From Brachypodium distachyon (taxonomy: Eukaryota; Streptophyta; Magnoliopsida; Poales; Poaceae): 64,000 bases of DNA. How positions within the stretch are numbered: the first letter of the stretch is position 1; every line of letters begins with the position of its first letter. The stretch spans positions 40,258,855 to 40,322,854 of the forward strand of contig NC_016131.3 of the NCBI RefSeq assembly GCF_000005505.3, read 5' to 3'. Under the pieces are notes generated by a model. The model worked only from the letters and a program-made list of their open reading frames with translations. It did not search any database and was not told where the DNA came from. The translations under genes and the position numbers were made by a program. Positions 1 to 11,703 of the stretch are shown here, piece by piece.

Positions 1-1214
1 AAAATAAAACAAATCTATGGGATGGAATTCGCTCACCGAGTAAACGCTGGAAATCTGATACCAAGATGATAAGGGGTGGCCCGATCTTCTCGTTGAGCTC
101 GTTGTGGATGGATGATAACTCGCGAGACGTTGACGAATTTTTAGCTGGTCCCTTGCTGCCAATGCAACAATTCTCAAACCCTATTTCATATTCGCAACAC
201 CACACGCTTGCGCACGTAGCCGCCGACCACGAAGCGGTTCTGCAATCTACCAATTCCCAATGGAACAATAGATAACACTCGAATTTTCAGTAGCAAAACA
301 CCAGATCGCAACAAAGTGGTGAAGATAAATTCCTGATCAAATCAAAGAGGAATATAATTTTAAATGAATGCTTGTAGCAGTTCAACGAAAGGTTCTGAAT
401 AATCTAAACGTGGTCTAACCCTAATCGTGGGCGCCCCTCAACTTATATAGGAGGGTGGACGTCCAGCAACCTAATTGGACTCGGACTCGAACTTGGTTCA
501 ACCCAAACTTGATACAAACTGACTCAAAACGTTGGGTTCAGCCCAAACTATGAGCACGCAGGCCCAACTCACACTTAAGCAAATAAACCATGTCGTCGGT
601 AGCCCTATGTGTGTCACATGCTCCTCGACGTGCGTTGATGCCTCAGACATGTTTGACATGTCGTAGGACTTGTCCTAGCATCAGCCACGACAACTTCTAT
701 TGCTGGTTGATTTCCTCCTCCCTCTCCTCCCTCGCGCTCTTCTTGGTATTGGAAATCAACGGGAATGGATCTTGCTGCAACTCTCCTCCTCCACGTGCAA
801 GGCTTGAAACATCTTCAAATCTGATCATACATAAATGCATAGACTTAGGTAGTATGAAGCTCTAATCAATTAAAACATCAGATTCAATTAAGACTGAGTT
901 CACCTGTTGTTCAAGTAGATTCGCACGTGCTCTTGTTATCGGCCCAAGTCTAACTTCATTGGGCTTGTCTTGTGCAGCAACATCATGAATTGGAGTTGAT
1001 GATAAAGAACTAGGGATGTCCTCATTATTGTGTGTCCGCATAACCTCAATGACTAGGGACCATTAGAACAACATCATAGAATATATAGTCTCATAAACAA
1101 ATCACATATTTATTGATACATATCAGTGATGATGTTTAAGGACAATAACATTAACTCATGAATACATAGGAAATAATATCATCACATGATTGCCTCTAGG
1201 GCATATCTCCAACA
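1..1214 (-). mobile_element. Copia LTR (BARE/Angela-type edge), cut by window start
   Basis: The sequence ends at 1,214 with the reverse complement of an LTR start (TGTTGGAGATATGCCC), so the LTR lies on the minus strand and its other end is outside the window. The last 190 bp closely match 51,770-51,958, the same edge of the solo LTR at 49,599-51,958. Bases 60-130 also match 50,190-50,260 from that LTR. A TATATAAG-like promoter box read on the minus strand lies near 440-450. Short ORFs here are not coding. The 184 bp between this edge and the CACTA end at 1,399 show nothing recognisable. Confidence 0.8.
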
Positions 1215-1398
1215 ATTATCCCCTGCAGTCTTTCCTTCAAAATGAGTACATGCATGGCTTGAAAAAAAAAGAGGTGCATGCATGATTGGCATGTGGTCCG
1301 CCTCATGAGGTTGCATGATTTGCGTGCGGAGAGGTGGGGTCTCATATTTAGATAGAACATACTAAGCTTCATTGTAGCTGTGAATCGCAATGCCAATG

Positions 1399-1870
1399 CA
1401 CTACTAGATATCACATTTTAGCCGAGGGGGAAATCACCGTCGGCTATTTTCGATCACCGTCGGCTAACAGTTTAACCGACGGTTAACCGTCAGCTATCCC
1501 CCATTAGCTATGCGGCGTCGGCCATTACTTTAATAGCCGACGGTACAGTCAGGAATTGTATTTGCCTGCGGTAATTATCCGACGGTTGGCCACTAGGTCA
1601 TGTGACTCTGATAGCCGACCGTGTCCCGTCGAAAATGTATTGGCCAACGATTATTTCTCACCGTCAACATGTTTCATAGTCGACAGTACGTTTCCCGTCA
1701 ATTAGTATAATTGCCGAGGGTACGCACACCCCGTCAGGGATACTTATAATTGAGTGGAGTCCAGCCCCTTCAGTTTGTAATATAGCTGACGGTCCAAAGT
1801 TCCAGTCGGCCTATCATATATACGAGAGGTTTTGCTCTGTTGGGTATAGGTAACCCCTCAGGATTTCCTT
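1399..1870. repeat. CACTA left subterminal repeat array
   Basis: Many direct and inverted copies of a motif around ACCGTCGGCTA / TAGCCGACGGT occur from about 1,420 to 1,870, spaced roughly 20-40 bp apart and degenerate. In CACTA elements such subterminal repeats are the transposase-binding sites (family knowledge). The matching array is at the right end. Confidence 0.85.
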
Positions 1871-2489
1871 TGACGGGGGATGTTGAACAATCTAGAAATC
1901 ACAGACGATATAATTAATTTCGAAAAAATTTCATTTAAAAACAATCATCTTACAATTGTTTACAACACACGTGACAAAAGAAGATATATTATATTTCACC
2001 CAATGTATCACACATGCCTAATGAGCTGGATAGTAAAGATCCATTTAGGAAGTGCCAGGATACAAAACAAAATAGTAACTATGATAAACTTCAGAATTCT
2101 CTTAATTTCCCTAAGTACTCAATCATCATTGTACTGGTCATCTTGCTGATTTCCATAGTCCTCATCACCAGCGCAGCCATAGCACTCATCACCATAGTAC
2201 ACATCTACCTCGTCGCCATACAGATCGTGCTCATCATCATCCATATCAAGATCCTTGTCACATTTGTGGCTGCCTCCGGTATTAGTTTTCAAGCCCAACG
2301 AAATAAAGTATAGTACTTGTGAGAAAGACAAACCATATTCTGGTCTAGTTGTAATAAAAGTGAGGTGCATGCATGTTTAAGTCTTGGCACTAGCATACAG
2401 GATCAACTTACAATCGTGGAAAAGGACCAATCAGTTAATGCCATACCACCTAATGTGCAAGAGCATCTCCAATTAATTATCTGATTCTA
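1871..2489. other. CACTA interior, no gene recognised
   Basis: AT-rich sequence with short ORFs (for example 1,880-2,149 plus and 2,119-2,370 minus). The minus-strand ORF is acidic, because a stretch of CATCAT/CTCATC-like repeats is read as Asp/Glu-rich. Neither shows a domain. I treat them as chance ORFs. Confidence 0.5.
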
Positions 2490-3100
2490 TCTCTAATAAA
2501 TAAAAGCAGGAAGGTTTCCTTCGTCGTCGTCCGCCATGCATCAATTTCCGTGCCTATCCTGATTTTCGTGTCTCCTTACACTCCATTGGATCTTCCTTCC
2601 TTTGCCTAAAAGCAGGAAGGTTTTCTTCGTTGTCGTCCGTCATGCATCAATTTTCGTGCCTGTCCTGATTTTCCGTGTCTCCTTAGACTCCATCGAATCT
2701 TCCTTTTTCTATTCCCACAGCGCCGCCTTCCCGGGCCGCCACCGCCGACTCAACTGCCCGCGCAGCACCTCCCTGCGGTGACCGCTCTGGATACGCGTCG
2801 ACGCCGGATTAGATTCCCGTGCAAGAGAGGAGCAAAGGAGTCCAGGGCTGACCGGCGCTATCCACCACCGCACGGTTCCTCGTGCACTGCGCCACCGCGT
2901 GCTCCGTGACCTTCTTCTGACACCAGCCATAGCCGGCGGGCAGCTTGGACTAGGTGCCATGTCCGTGGCCGCGGCTGCTAGCATCAGCCCCGAGATCATT
3001 TTGATTGAATGTCCAATTATATTGTTATGTTTTGTATAAACATGAATTTTTGCGTGCACATGTTTGAGAGGCCGTGGCAATGCACGGACACTGTACTTAG
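2490..3100 (+). mobile_element. Small non-autonomous Helitron
   Basis: The 5' end reads TCTCTAATAAATAAAAGCAG after an A, like grass Helitron heads. The 3' end has a short hairpin (CCGTG, 6-nt loop, CACGG at about 3,072-3,087) followed 13 nt later by TTAG and then a T. Canonical Helitrons end in CTRR between a host A and T, so the terminal tetranucleotide deviates by one base. There is no Rep/helicase. The middle (2,710-2,960) is GC-rich and could be a captured gene piece, but I recognise no protein. The first 106 bp are duplicated in tandem. Confidence 0.6.
2502..2707 (+). repeat. 106-bp tandem duplication at Helitron head
   Basis: Two adjacent copies start with AAAAGCAGGAAGGTTT at 2,502 and 2,608. 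They share the following 100 bp with scattered substitutions and end in ATCTTCCTT. Confidence 0.85.
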
Positions 3101-3247
3101 TATTGCTTAAAGAAATAGACTAACCAGTTCAGTTTTATCTTGTGCAACAACATCTTGCCCCCTTTCAAATCCAACTTCAGAATCTGAAGTGGCCTATAGC
3201 AAGCACAAAAGATACATTAAAAGGAGTTCAATAATTTCATGATAGTT

Positions 3248-3960
3248 CTATTGATGGATGCCGCTGCAAGGATTATACAGGAAAAAATCACACAAAAAGA
3301 TCATGAAAAAAATTGATGACGCCGCCGCTGCTCCTCCACGCACCAATGCCGCGCTCCGCCGCCTCTCATCGACTGCACGAGATTGAGAAAGAGAGAGCGC
3401 TGAGAGAGAGAGAGATAACCGAGGAAAATGGGGAGAGAAACTTACCGTGAGTGAGCGGCCTGTGCACGGTGCCGGATCCAGCCCGGGGACGGGGGCGAGC
3501 GGCCGGATCGAGCAGCAGCGCGGGCCGGATCGAGCGCGAGCTCGGAGACGGCAGCAGCAACAGGCGGCATTGGGGCTGAGGGCGGATCCGGGAAGGTACT
3601 GGCCGGGGCCTGCCGGATTCGGCACCGATGCCTCCATGGCGGCGGTGGCGGCCGGCCGAGGCACCGTGGCTGCAGCAGGTCTCCACGGCGGCCGAGAGAG
3701 TGGCGAGGGAGAGGAGGGAGAGCAAAGAGAGAGGGGCTCCATGGGGAGAGATGGGAGAGGGGCGAGGGAGTTGCTCGGTGTGGACTGTGGAGGGGAATCG
3801 GTGTGCAGAGAGAGGGGCGCGAGGGAGTTCGGGAGGAGAGAAGGGGAGAAGGGGAGGTCGGGAGTGAGGACAAAGAAGGGAAGATGAGAATCGTGTGGAG
3901 GGGAATTGGCAGGGGGAGAGTAACGAAGGGAGATAGAGGGCAGAGAGGAGGCCACGTCAT
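3248..3960 (-). pseudogene. Candidate captured gene fragment, GC-rich, minus strand
   Basis: On the minus strand this is C/T-rich then GC-rich, like a grass gene's 5' UTR and first exon, with ATGs near 3,749 and 3,635. A candidate intron has donor GTAAGT at 3,445 and acceptor TGCAG at 3,373 (73 nt, pyrimidine-rich). Reading frames on both strands are long because the sequence is low in stops. The predicted peptides are Pro/Ser/Leu/Arg-rich with no motif I recognise. CACTA elements often carry host gene fragments, so capture is plausible, but the source is unknown. Low-complexity GA/CT repeat is the alternative. Confidence 0.35.
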
Positions 3961-4067
3961 GGATCCACGGGATTTTTGTTCAACCAATTGCATGCAAATA
4001 CACGGATTATGAGTTCCTTTCCGGCAACAAGCACACCATCCATGGCGGGCATAATTGCAAGCCCGTC

Positions 4068-5269
4068 TGAAAGGGAAACCTTGTCCCTGTATGGGTTTCG
4101 ATGAATGATGACAACATGGTTGAGTAACTAATGAGTTACACAAAGTGTTTTAGGTTTTAGTTCCTCAGAAGAGTTGGTTTAACCAGCATCGACGACCCCT
4201 AAAAATTGAAGTACAGGTACTGGCTTGAAGTGTGAAGAACGGTGAAGAACATGAAGCGTAGCTTTCTTCATAGGTCTTTCTGTAGCTTTTTCCTCACTTG
4301 AGTATAGAAACGCCGTACTATTAAGGGGGGTTTGAAGTGTGGAGCTGGTTCGGGTGAAACCTATTCTTCATGTTCAGCTTAGGCCAAAACCATTTTCTGT
4401 GTGAGTTTTTTTCGTCGGAGTGAAGAATGAAGCATTTCAGGCTTCACAGAAACTTCCGCGTGAAGTCTTCACTCTGATTTCAAATGTGTTTGAAAATCTG
4501 TCGCTTTCGTTCTTGACCACCTAATCTAACCATTGTGAGACAAAGAGATAAAGTGTGAGCTGGAGTCTCAGGGATCACTTTATCCAACGGGTCACAACGG
4601 CTAGATCAGCCGTGGCCAAGGCTATATAAGACGACCCACCCCAAACGGGTTCGGTGGTGATTTCCCAGTGAGTTGTTTTGAAGAACACCAGATAAAACCC
4701 TTAGAGCTGAACTGAGCGTGAAGAATGGGATCCCCTCTCTAGCCGAGCACTTGAAGTTTGTTACTCTTGGTGATACGCATCACCTAGATGGTTAGGAGTC
4801 AGCGTTGAAGAGCAATCGAAGCTTGTGATTTACCATCAACTGGTCTGTGAAGGTCTGGAGATCACCTCAAGATCTACCACGAGTAACTGGGTGAGACCTA
4901 GGTCTTAGCTCAGGAGTTTTGGGTGGACTTGTGTGTCCGCGAGTTTTGTGTGACTCAGCCCCCTCAACGGAGACGTAGGATTGTGCCAACAATCTGAACT
5001 TCGGAAAACAAATTCCTGTGTCTTCAAGTCCTGGTGATTTCATTCCTCAACCTATTACTCTCTGTTGAAGTATAACTGATCCATTTGTGTTAAGTCTTCA
5101 TTGCTACTGCTATAAGCTTGTTCATCTTTCTTCTTTCCGCTGCTATTCTAAAATTGCTAAGTGTAATCCCTGTTGTTGAAGTACTGTGACTGTCTTCAGT
5201 CTTCATATTTTGAAGAAAGAATTAAAACTGGTCACATTCACCCCCCTGTGTGACGTACTCGATCTTTCA
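4068..5269 (+). repeat. 5' LTR of Sirevirus element 1
   Basis: It starts TGAAAGGGAAACC and ends GATCTTTCA, giving inverted TGAAAG/CTTTCA termini 1,202 bp apart, immediately followed by a PBS. A TATATAAG box at 4,623-4,630 is the likely promoter. The partner 3' LTR is absent. Confidence 0.85.
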
Positions 5270-5271
5270 CT

Positions 5272-5283
5272 TGGTATCAGAGC
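5272..5283 (+). promoter_or_regulatory. Primer binding site (initiator tRNA-Met)
   Basis: TGGTATCAGAGC lies 2 nt after the LTR end. It is complementary to the 3' end of plant initiator tRNA-Met, the usual Copia primer. Confidence 0.9.
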
Positions 5284-5323
5284 AAGGCTTCCTATTTTTG
5301 GGTTAACCACTTGAGGAGGAAGT

Positions 5324-7626
5324 ATGTCCAAGGAAGGGAAGTTACCTGTTCTTAGCAGTACCAATTATGCTTTTTGGAAAAATCGCATTAAGACTCACAT
5401 CATATCTACTGACCCTTGTGCTTGGGAAGCAGTCACAAACGGTTTTGTTGTTCCTCTGAGACCCATCTCTGGATATGATGCTATTTCTTTGAAGAAGTAT
5501 CAAGCAATGCCAAAGCTTGTGATATCATTTTCTCAACTGTCAGTGATGCTGAGTTTAACAAGATCAGTAACCTTGTTGATGCAAAGAAGATTTGGGATCT
5601 TCTCGTTGAAATTCATGAAGGGACAACCACTGTAAAAATTTCTAGAGTTACACGCCTCATCAGTCAGTTTGACAGACTTATGCTTGAGCCTAATGAGATT
5701 GTTTCTTCACTCTATGATGGCATGAGCACCATTTTGAATGAGCTGAATACTCTTGATGATCACAATATCACTCACTTGATGCAAAACAGAAGGTTACTTC
5801 GAGCTCTTCCCATGGAGTACACCACTGTCTGTGAATTGATCAAGCATAGGCCAGACTTCAAAGAGTTTACTCCTACCTGGGTGCTTGGAAGAATTGTGTC
5901 ATATGAGCTTGACCAGGAAGAAAAGAAGATGATCCATGGTTCTGGATCCAGTTCGAAGAAGAACATTGCACTCAAGGCCAAGAAATCATCAAAGAAGGTT
6001 GTCAGCTCCAGTGAAGAATCTGAAGACTCATCTTCGTCTGATGAAAAATCGAACTCCAGTGACGAGCTTGCTCTGTTTGTGAAGAGATTCAATAAGAAGT
6101 TTGGAACAAAGTTTGGAAACAAACTGAAACACCAAGGTGAATCCAGCTCCTCCAAGTTTCGGAAATCTGCTCATCGGAAGAAATCTGATATGGCCAAAAG
6201 AGCTTGCTTCAATTGTAGTAAGAAAGGTCACTTCATTGCTGATTGTCCCAAGAAAGCTGATAAAGATAAGGAGAAGAAAGGATTCAAGAAACACTCTCAC
6301 AAGAAGAACCATGACTATCACAAGAAGAAGGATTGAAATAAAGACTCTGCTCACAAGAAGAAGGAAAAGTATTACTCTAGAGCACATGTTGGTGAATGGA
6401 ACACAGATTCTTCATCATCAGAAGGATCATCTGACTATGAGTCTAAAGACGGCATCGCTGGATTGGCCATAGCTATTTCATCTGCCAGAGAGAAGACTTC
6501 ACTGTTTGACTCTGCAGATTCATCTGAAGATGTCTCCGGAGACGATCGCACCTCACCGTCATGCTTCATGGCAAAATAGGTATCATCTCCTAGTGAAGTT
6601 GAAGTAAATTCTAGTGATAATGATGAAACTGATAATGAAGAATCTGAACCCATGACATATGAAAGACTTCAGTTCATCGTTGAGAAGCAAGAAGACCTGC
6701 TTATCACTGAGATCAAGAAGAACACTAACATGGCTAATGAACTCAAAAGACTCAAGTCTAAGTTTCGGGCCATGGATAAGACTCATAAGGAACTGAAAAT
6801 ATCTCATGCTGAGATTAGTCTTAACTATGTTTCAATCAAACTCGAGCATGATAATTTGAAGAACTCTTATGAGGACCTCAAATCTGAGAATCTTGATCTC
6901 AATGCTAAGCTAGTCAACTTACATCAAAACGGTGATTCCTCTGAAGTATGTTCTAAATGCAATTCTTCATTTAACAACATTTCTCAAATCACTATTTCAC
7001 ATGCTGTGACTCAAACTGATTTCCCTGCTTCAATTGATTCACCTGATATTGCTTCTAGCTTTACTACTATTGGTGAATCTTGCATTGCTGTCACTAACCC
7101 TTCACCTAGGGATCTCTCACTAGCTGAAGAAAATGCTAAGTTGAAGAAGCAGATTGAGGCTGGTATCCTCAAGTGTCACCAAGGGACTGAAACCTTGAAC
7201 CAGATTCTTGGTCTTCAAATTTCTCGCCGACACAAGGATGGTATCGGTTTTGAGAGGAAGTACAATGTCAACGGTGATGCTTGGCTCCCTGAGCAATATC
7301 CCCTACAAAATTTGTCCAGGGAAGAGGAAAGTATACTGAGGTTCCTCCATTTGTGGGAAATCTGAATCCCCGCAAGGATGCTTCAAAGCGTCCCAATACT
7401 TCACGTGCTTACCCGATATTCCATGTTAATGAATCTTACATTCTGAAGATGGGTAAGGATAATAAAGTGAGAGCTAATTTCACTGGAACCATAATGCGTG
7501 GAGAACATGCAAAACCTCAAATTTGGGTGCCAAAATCTGTCATTGCATTTTTCCGTGATGCCTTGTGTTCTTCAAGTTCTACTAACGTGTATGAACCCAT
7601 CAAGACATGGGTGCCTAAACGAGCCT
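5324..7626 (+). pseudogene. gag: Sirevirus 1 gag (broken)
   Basis: It encodes the capsid/nucleocapsid part of the polyprotein that packages element RNA. The ATG at 5,324 lies 40 nt after the PBS. A frame change falls between about 5,500 and 5,680. From 5,680 the frame runs to 7,365 with in-frame stops at 6,334 and 6,577, then shifts again. The nucleocapsid zinc knuckle CFNCSKKGHFIADC (CX2CX4HX4C) is at 6,205-6,246, preceded by a Ser-rich linker and followed by Lys/His-rich sequence. A Glu/Lys-rich, probably coiled-coil stretch follows at about 6,650-6,960. The long C-terminal gag extension is typical of Sireviruses. It cannot give a single product as it stands. Confidence 0.8.
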
Positions 7627-7649
7627 AACTTTCTTCGTAGGCATATGCA

Positions 7650-8502
7650 TCCAGAGGAAGAGAGTGGGTCATGGACTCCGGATGTACGAATCACATGACC
7701 GGTGAGAATAAAATGTTTAGCTCTTTAGAACTTGGTCCTCAACATCATGAGAACATCACTTTTGGTGACATTGGTAAGGAAAAGGTAATTGGTCTCGGCA
7801 AAGTTGCTATTTCTAAGGAAAATGACTTGTCTATCAATGAAGTACTTATTGTTGAATCACTTGGATATAATCTTCTATCTGTTGCTCAACTATGTGATCT
7901 TGGAGTAATCATTTGCTTCACAAGACCATATGTGTATGTTACTTCAGAAAAGTATAACTCTTTTGTCTTCAGAGGGCGAAGAAAGGGTAATCTCTATCTT
8001 GTCAATTTAGAAGACTCTTCATACACACCCCCTACGTGTCTAGGTTGCAAAATCATCACTAGGGTGGCTCTGGCATAGAAGACTCGGTCATGTGGGCATG
8101 AAGAATTTGAGCAAACTTGTCAAAGGCGACCACATCCGAGGCTTGAATAACATTTCCTTTGAAAAGGATCGTTTATGCAGTGCGTGCCAAGCTGGGAAGC
8201 AAATCGGAGCGTCTCATCCCGTGAAGAATGTCATGTCTACTTGAAGACCTCTCGAGTTTTTTCACATGGATCTTTTTGGTCCTACAACATACATGAGTAT
8301 AAGAGGTAACTCATATGGATTTGTGATTGTTGATGATTATTCACGTTTCACTTGGGTGTTCTTTTTGGATGATAAGAGCACAGTAGTTGAGATCTTCAAG
8401 AAGTTTGCACGAAGATGCCAAAACGAGTTTGAAGTATCCATCAAGGGCGTGTGTAGTGACAATGGAATAGAATTCAAGAATCTGATGATGGAAGAATTCT
8501 AA
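7650..8502 (+). pseudogene. pol: Sirevirus 1 protease and truncated integrase
   Basis: The aspartic protease active site DSGCTNHMTG is at about 7,674-7,703 (DSG is the Copia form of D[ST]G). Downstream, a tryptophan/histidine region and CSACQAGKQ-like Cys pair near 8,080-8,210 are remnants of the integrase HHCC zinc finger. The integrase core begins MDLFGPTTYMS at 8,266 and holds the first two catalytic Asp (VDDYS and CSDNG). The frame then stops at 8,500-8,502, and the next recognisable sequence (8,515 on) is already the region far downstream of the core. The rest of the core, with the third catalytic residue (Glu), is missing: an internal deletion, not just a stop. Confidence 0.75.
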
Positions 8503-8514
8503 ATGTGACGAAGG

Positions 8515-10525
8515 TTTCTTCTTGGGTTATCCCTCGAATGCACATGCTTATCGAATTTTCAACAACATCACAAAAGTTGTTGAAATTGCTAAGGATGTGC
8601 AGTTCGATGAATCTAACGGCTCACAGGAAGAGCAATAGCCAATGTCTGTAGATATTGAAGAAATCACAGGAAATATCCAAAAGATGGCCATTGGTGATAG
8701 TCGTCCAGAAGAAGTCAAGCAAAGTGAATCCGGAATCAATAATGAAGAAGGCGCTTCACAAGCTGAAGAACATAACCAAACCGGAACTTCCACCCCAGCT
8801 GAAAAACAAACTGCTGCTTCAAATGAAGCACAACCTAGCACTGCTAGTGGTGAAATACATCATCCGAAGATCTGCAAAAGAATTCAGAAGGATCATCCTG
8901 TCGATCAAATCCTTGGAGACATCAGAAGAGGTACTCAAACTCGCTCACGTGTTTCAAATTTTTGTAAGCACTTCTCTTTTGTGTCTTCAGTTGAGCCGAA
9001 GACAACGGATGAAGCATTATCGGATCTGGATTGGGTAATGGCTATGCATGAAGAACTGAACAATTTCAAGAGAAATCAAATCTGGACCCTTGTTGAAAGG
9101 CCAAAGCAAAATGTCATCGGCACCAAGTGGGTCTTCAGAAATAAGCAAGATGAAGACGGAATCGTCGTGAGGAACAAAGCACGTCTGGTTGCACAGGGCT
9201 TCACTCAGGTTGAAGGTTTGGATTTCGGTGAAACCTATGCCCCTGTTGCACGTCTTGAATCCATTAGAATTCTTTTTGCATATGCTAATCATCATGACAT
9301 AACTTTATATCAAATGGATGTTAAAAGTGCATTCTTAAATGGTGAAATTGAAGAACTTGTTTCTGATGAACAACCTCCTGGTTTTGAAGATCTAGAACAT
9401 CCTAATCATGTCTATAAACTTGATAAGGCATTCTACGGCTTGAAGCAAGCACCTCGAGCTTGGTATGAATTCCTCAGAAAGTTCTTAGTCAAAAAGGGTT
9501 TTCAAAATTGGTAAAATTGATCCAACACTTTTTACAAAGAAAATGAATGATGATCCATTTGTGTGTCAAATATATGTGGACGATATTGTGTTTGGTTCCA
9601 CTAACCCTTATTTCAGCGAAGACTTTGGAAAGATGATAACAGAGAAGTTTGAAATGTCTATGATGGGAGAATTGAAGTTTTTCCTCGGTCTTCGAATTAA
9701 GCAAATGAAGAATGGAATCTTCATCTCTCAAACGAAATACATCAGGAACATGCTGAAGAAATTTGGGATGGAGTCTGCCAAGGAAATTGAGACTCCAATG
9801 CCCACAAATGGTCATCTTGACCTCAACACAACTGGTAAAGCTATAGATCAAAAGGTTTTTCATTCCATGATTGGGTCTTTAGTTTTCTTTGTGCATCTAG
9901 GCCAGATATCATGTTGAGTGTTTGCATGTGCGCAAGGTTTCAAGCAGATCCCCGAGACTGTCATCTTATGGCTGTGAAAAGAATTTTCAGATATTTAGTT
10001 CACACCCCATTCTTCGGTCTCTGGTATCCTAAAGGAGCTTCTTTCGATCTTGTTTGCTATTCTGACTCAGATTATGCTGGTTGTAAGATGGATAGAAAAT
10101 CCACTTCCGGCACTTTCCAATTCCTCGAAAGATCTTTAGTGAGTTGGTCTTCAAAGAAGCAGAATTCTGTTGTTTTGTCGATGGCTGAAGCAGAGTATGT
10201 TTCAGCAGGCAGCTGTTGTGTCCAACTTCTTTGGATGAGACAAACTCTCAAAGACTTCGGTATCTCAGTGTATGCCGTTCCTCTTTTGTGTGACAATGAG
10301 AGTGCCATAAAGATTGCCAATAATCCCGTCCAACATTCTCGCACGAAGCACATTGATATTCGACACCATTTTCTCAGAAATCATGTGTACAAAGGAGAAA
10401 TTTGCCTAAACCATGTGAGGACAGAAAAACAACTCGTAGATATCTTCACCAAACCACTTGACAAAATCAGATTCTGTGAGCTGAGGAGCGAATTAAACAT
10501 CTTGGATTTCCGGAATATCTCTTGA
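8515..10525 (+). pseudogene. pol: Sirevirus 1 reverse transcriptase and RNase H (broken)
   Basis: Reading frames at 8,642-9,514, 9,543-9,917 and 9,911-10,525 together cover a Copia RT (RVT_2 type) and RNase H. RT hallmarks: GTKWVFRNK near 9,119, RLVAQGFTQ near 9,184, QMDVKSAFLNG near 9,311 and the catalytic YVDDI near 9,574. RNase H shows DSDYAG, SRTKHIDIR and a final LVDIFTKPL near 10,434. The RT frame changes near 9,510 and again near 9,900. The proline/serine-rich linker before RT (8,642-8,880) is the usual integrase-RT spacer. Stop at 10,523. Confidence 0.85.
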
Positions 10526-11703
10526 AGACTTGCATACTTGTGAATACTCTTGCATTCATGTTTACTTCACCTGCATTGTCTTCAGTTTTTCTGTTCCTCA
10601 GTGTGTGTTATCTGTTCTCCGTTTTTCGTTTGTCTTCAGTAGGTTTAGAAGCCAGTCGTTTGCTTCTTTCTTCAAATTCATCTGTGCAGCTGTTCTTCAC
10701 TGTTTTTGCCTCTTACTGACAGATGAAAATGAAACTTAAAGACACCTTAGAACCCATCTATCTTATCTCTTTCTTGTCTGTACACAAAATCTGTTCATCG
10801 TAATTCAGATATCATCGAAATCCTTGTCGGTGCTGCAAGAATTTTCATTATTCAAAAATGAGTTTTGTTTTCAGTAAAACCGCCAGTCTTCAAAGTTCTA
10901 AAGAATACAACTTTAACAGAATCTCTGTTTTAGCGGTAGTCTTCACGAATCTTTCCGAACGGTAAAATCTTATCCCTAAGGAAATTTAAACCGTACAGGG
11001 AAACCCTAACCGAAATTTTGGGATAAAAATATACCGGTAAGATTCTCCTTTTTTTTCACCTCCCTATATAAGGACATTTTACCCCTCCTCGGAAAAATCA
11101 GTTCCACCAAATCCACCGGTCTCTCGCATCCGGAAGCTCTCGCGACTCCTCCTCTTCGTCGCGAACGCCCGGACGTATTCCTCAAGCCCCAGATCTTCAG
11201 CGCCGCCGCTGATCTACGTCGATTCAAGTCGGGAATTGCAGGCAAGCATCGTCTTTCCCTTCTTAGATCGATTCCGCATAGCAAACACATCTTAATATCT
11301 CCGTTTGCTGCAGTAGATTGACTGCTCTCGCCGAGTTAGGGCTTTGTGGTTAGGGTTTTGGTGATTCCTCTGTTCTTCACCGAGCTCATCCTAGGTACAC
11401 TTCAAGTCCTCATTTAATTCCTAGAATTAGATGAATCCTCACTGTTCTGTAGATTGCTATGTTTGCGTAGATTGATTTACTCTGAATTTCCGAAGCTCTA
11501 GCTGAATCAGATCTAGGTTGAAACTCTCTCGTAGAATTTCAGTTTAAATCTGCATAGCTGTCTTCATTGAAGAACTGAGTTGTCATTCTTCACAAACGTA
11601 GTCAATTTGCTTCAGCGAAAAACTCTTGCCAAAATAATTTTGTTTCTGAGAATTTGTGTACTTCTTTCCTATTCTTCGTACCCTCTATTTCACAGGTGTC
11701 ACC
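10526..11703 (+). promoter_or_regulatory. Pol-env spacer with gene-like promoter, leader and intron (Sirevirus 1)
   Basis: No ORF of note. A TATA box (CTATATAAGG) is at 11,064-11,073, followed from about 11,095 by a GC-richer stretch resembling a grass 5' UTR. Candidate intron starts are a GC donor at 11,242 (TTGCAG then GCAAGC) or a GT donor at 11,395. The acceptor is a pyrimidine-rich tract ending TTTCACAG at 11,695. The third ORF's ATG follows at 11,704. I infer a separate transcript for the third ORF; RNA data would be needed to confirm it. Confidence 0.5.

Noticed and set aside
50..61. CTGATACCA near the window start as a reversed primer binding site
   Set aside because: The flanking sequence on both sides matches the interior of the solo Copia LTR around 50,190-50,260, so it is LTR sequence.
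2119..2370. Acidic minus-strand ORF as a protein
   Set aside because: It is a translation of CAT/TCA-type simple repeats with no start context or domain.
3442..4143. Overlapping ORFs on both strands at 3,366-4,143 as real proteins
   Set aside because: Low-complexity GC- and GA-rich sequence is depleted in stops in all frames; at most a gene fragment.
5272..5283. tRNA-like TGGTATCAGAGC strings (also at 47,223 and, reversed, at 24,741) as tRNA genes
   Set aside because: Only 12 nt matching a tRNA 3' end, each directly beside an LTR; they are primer binding sites.
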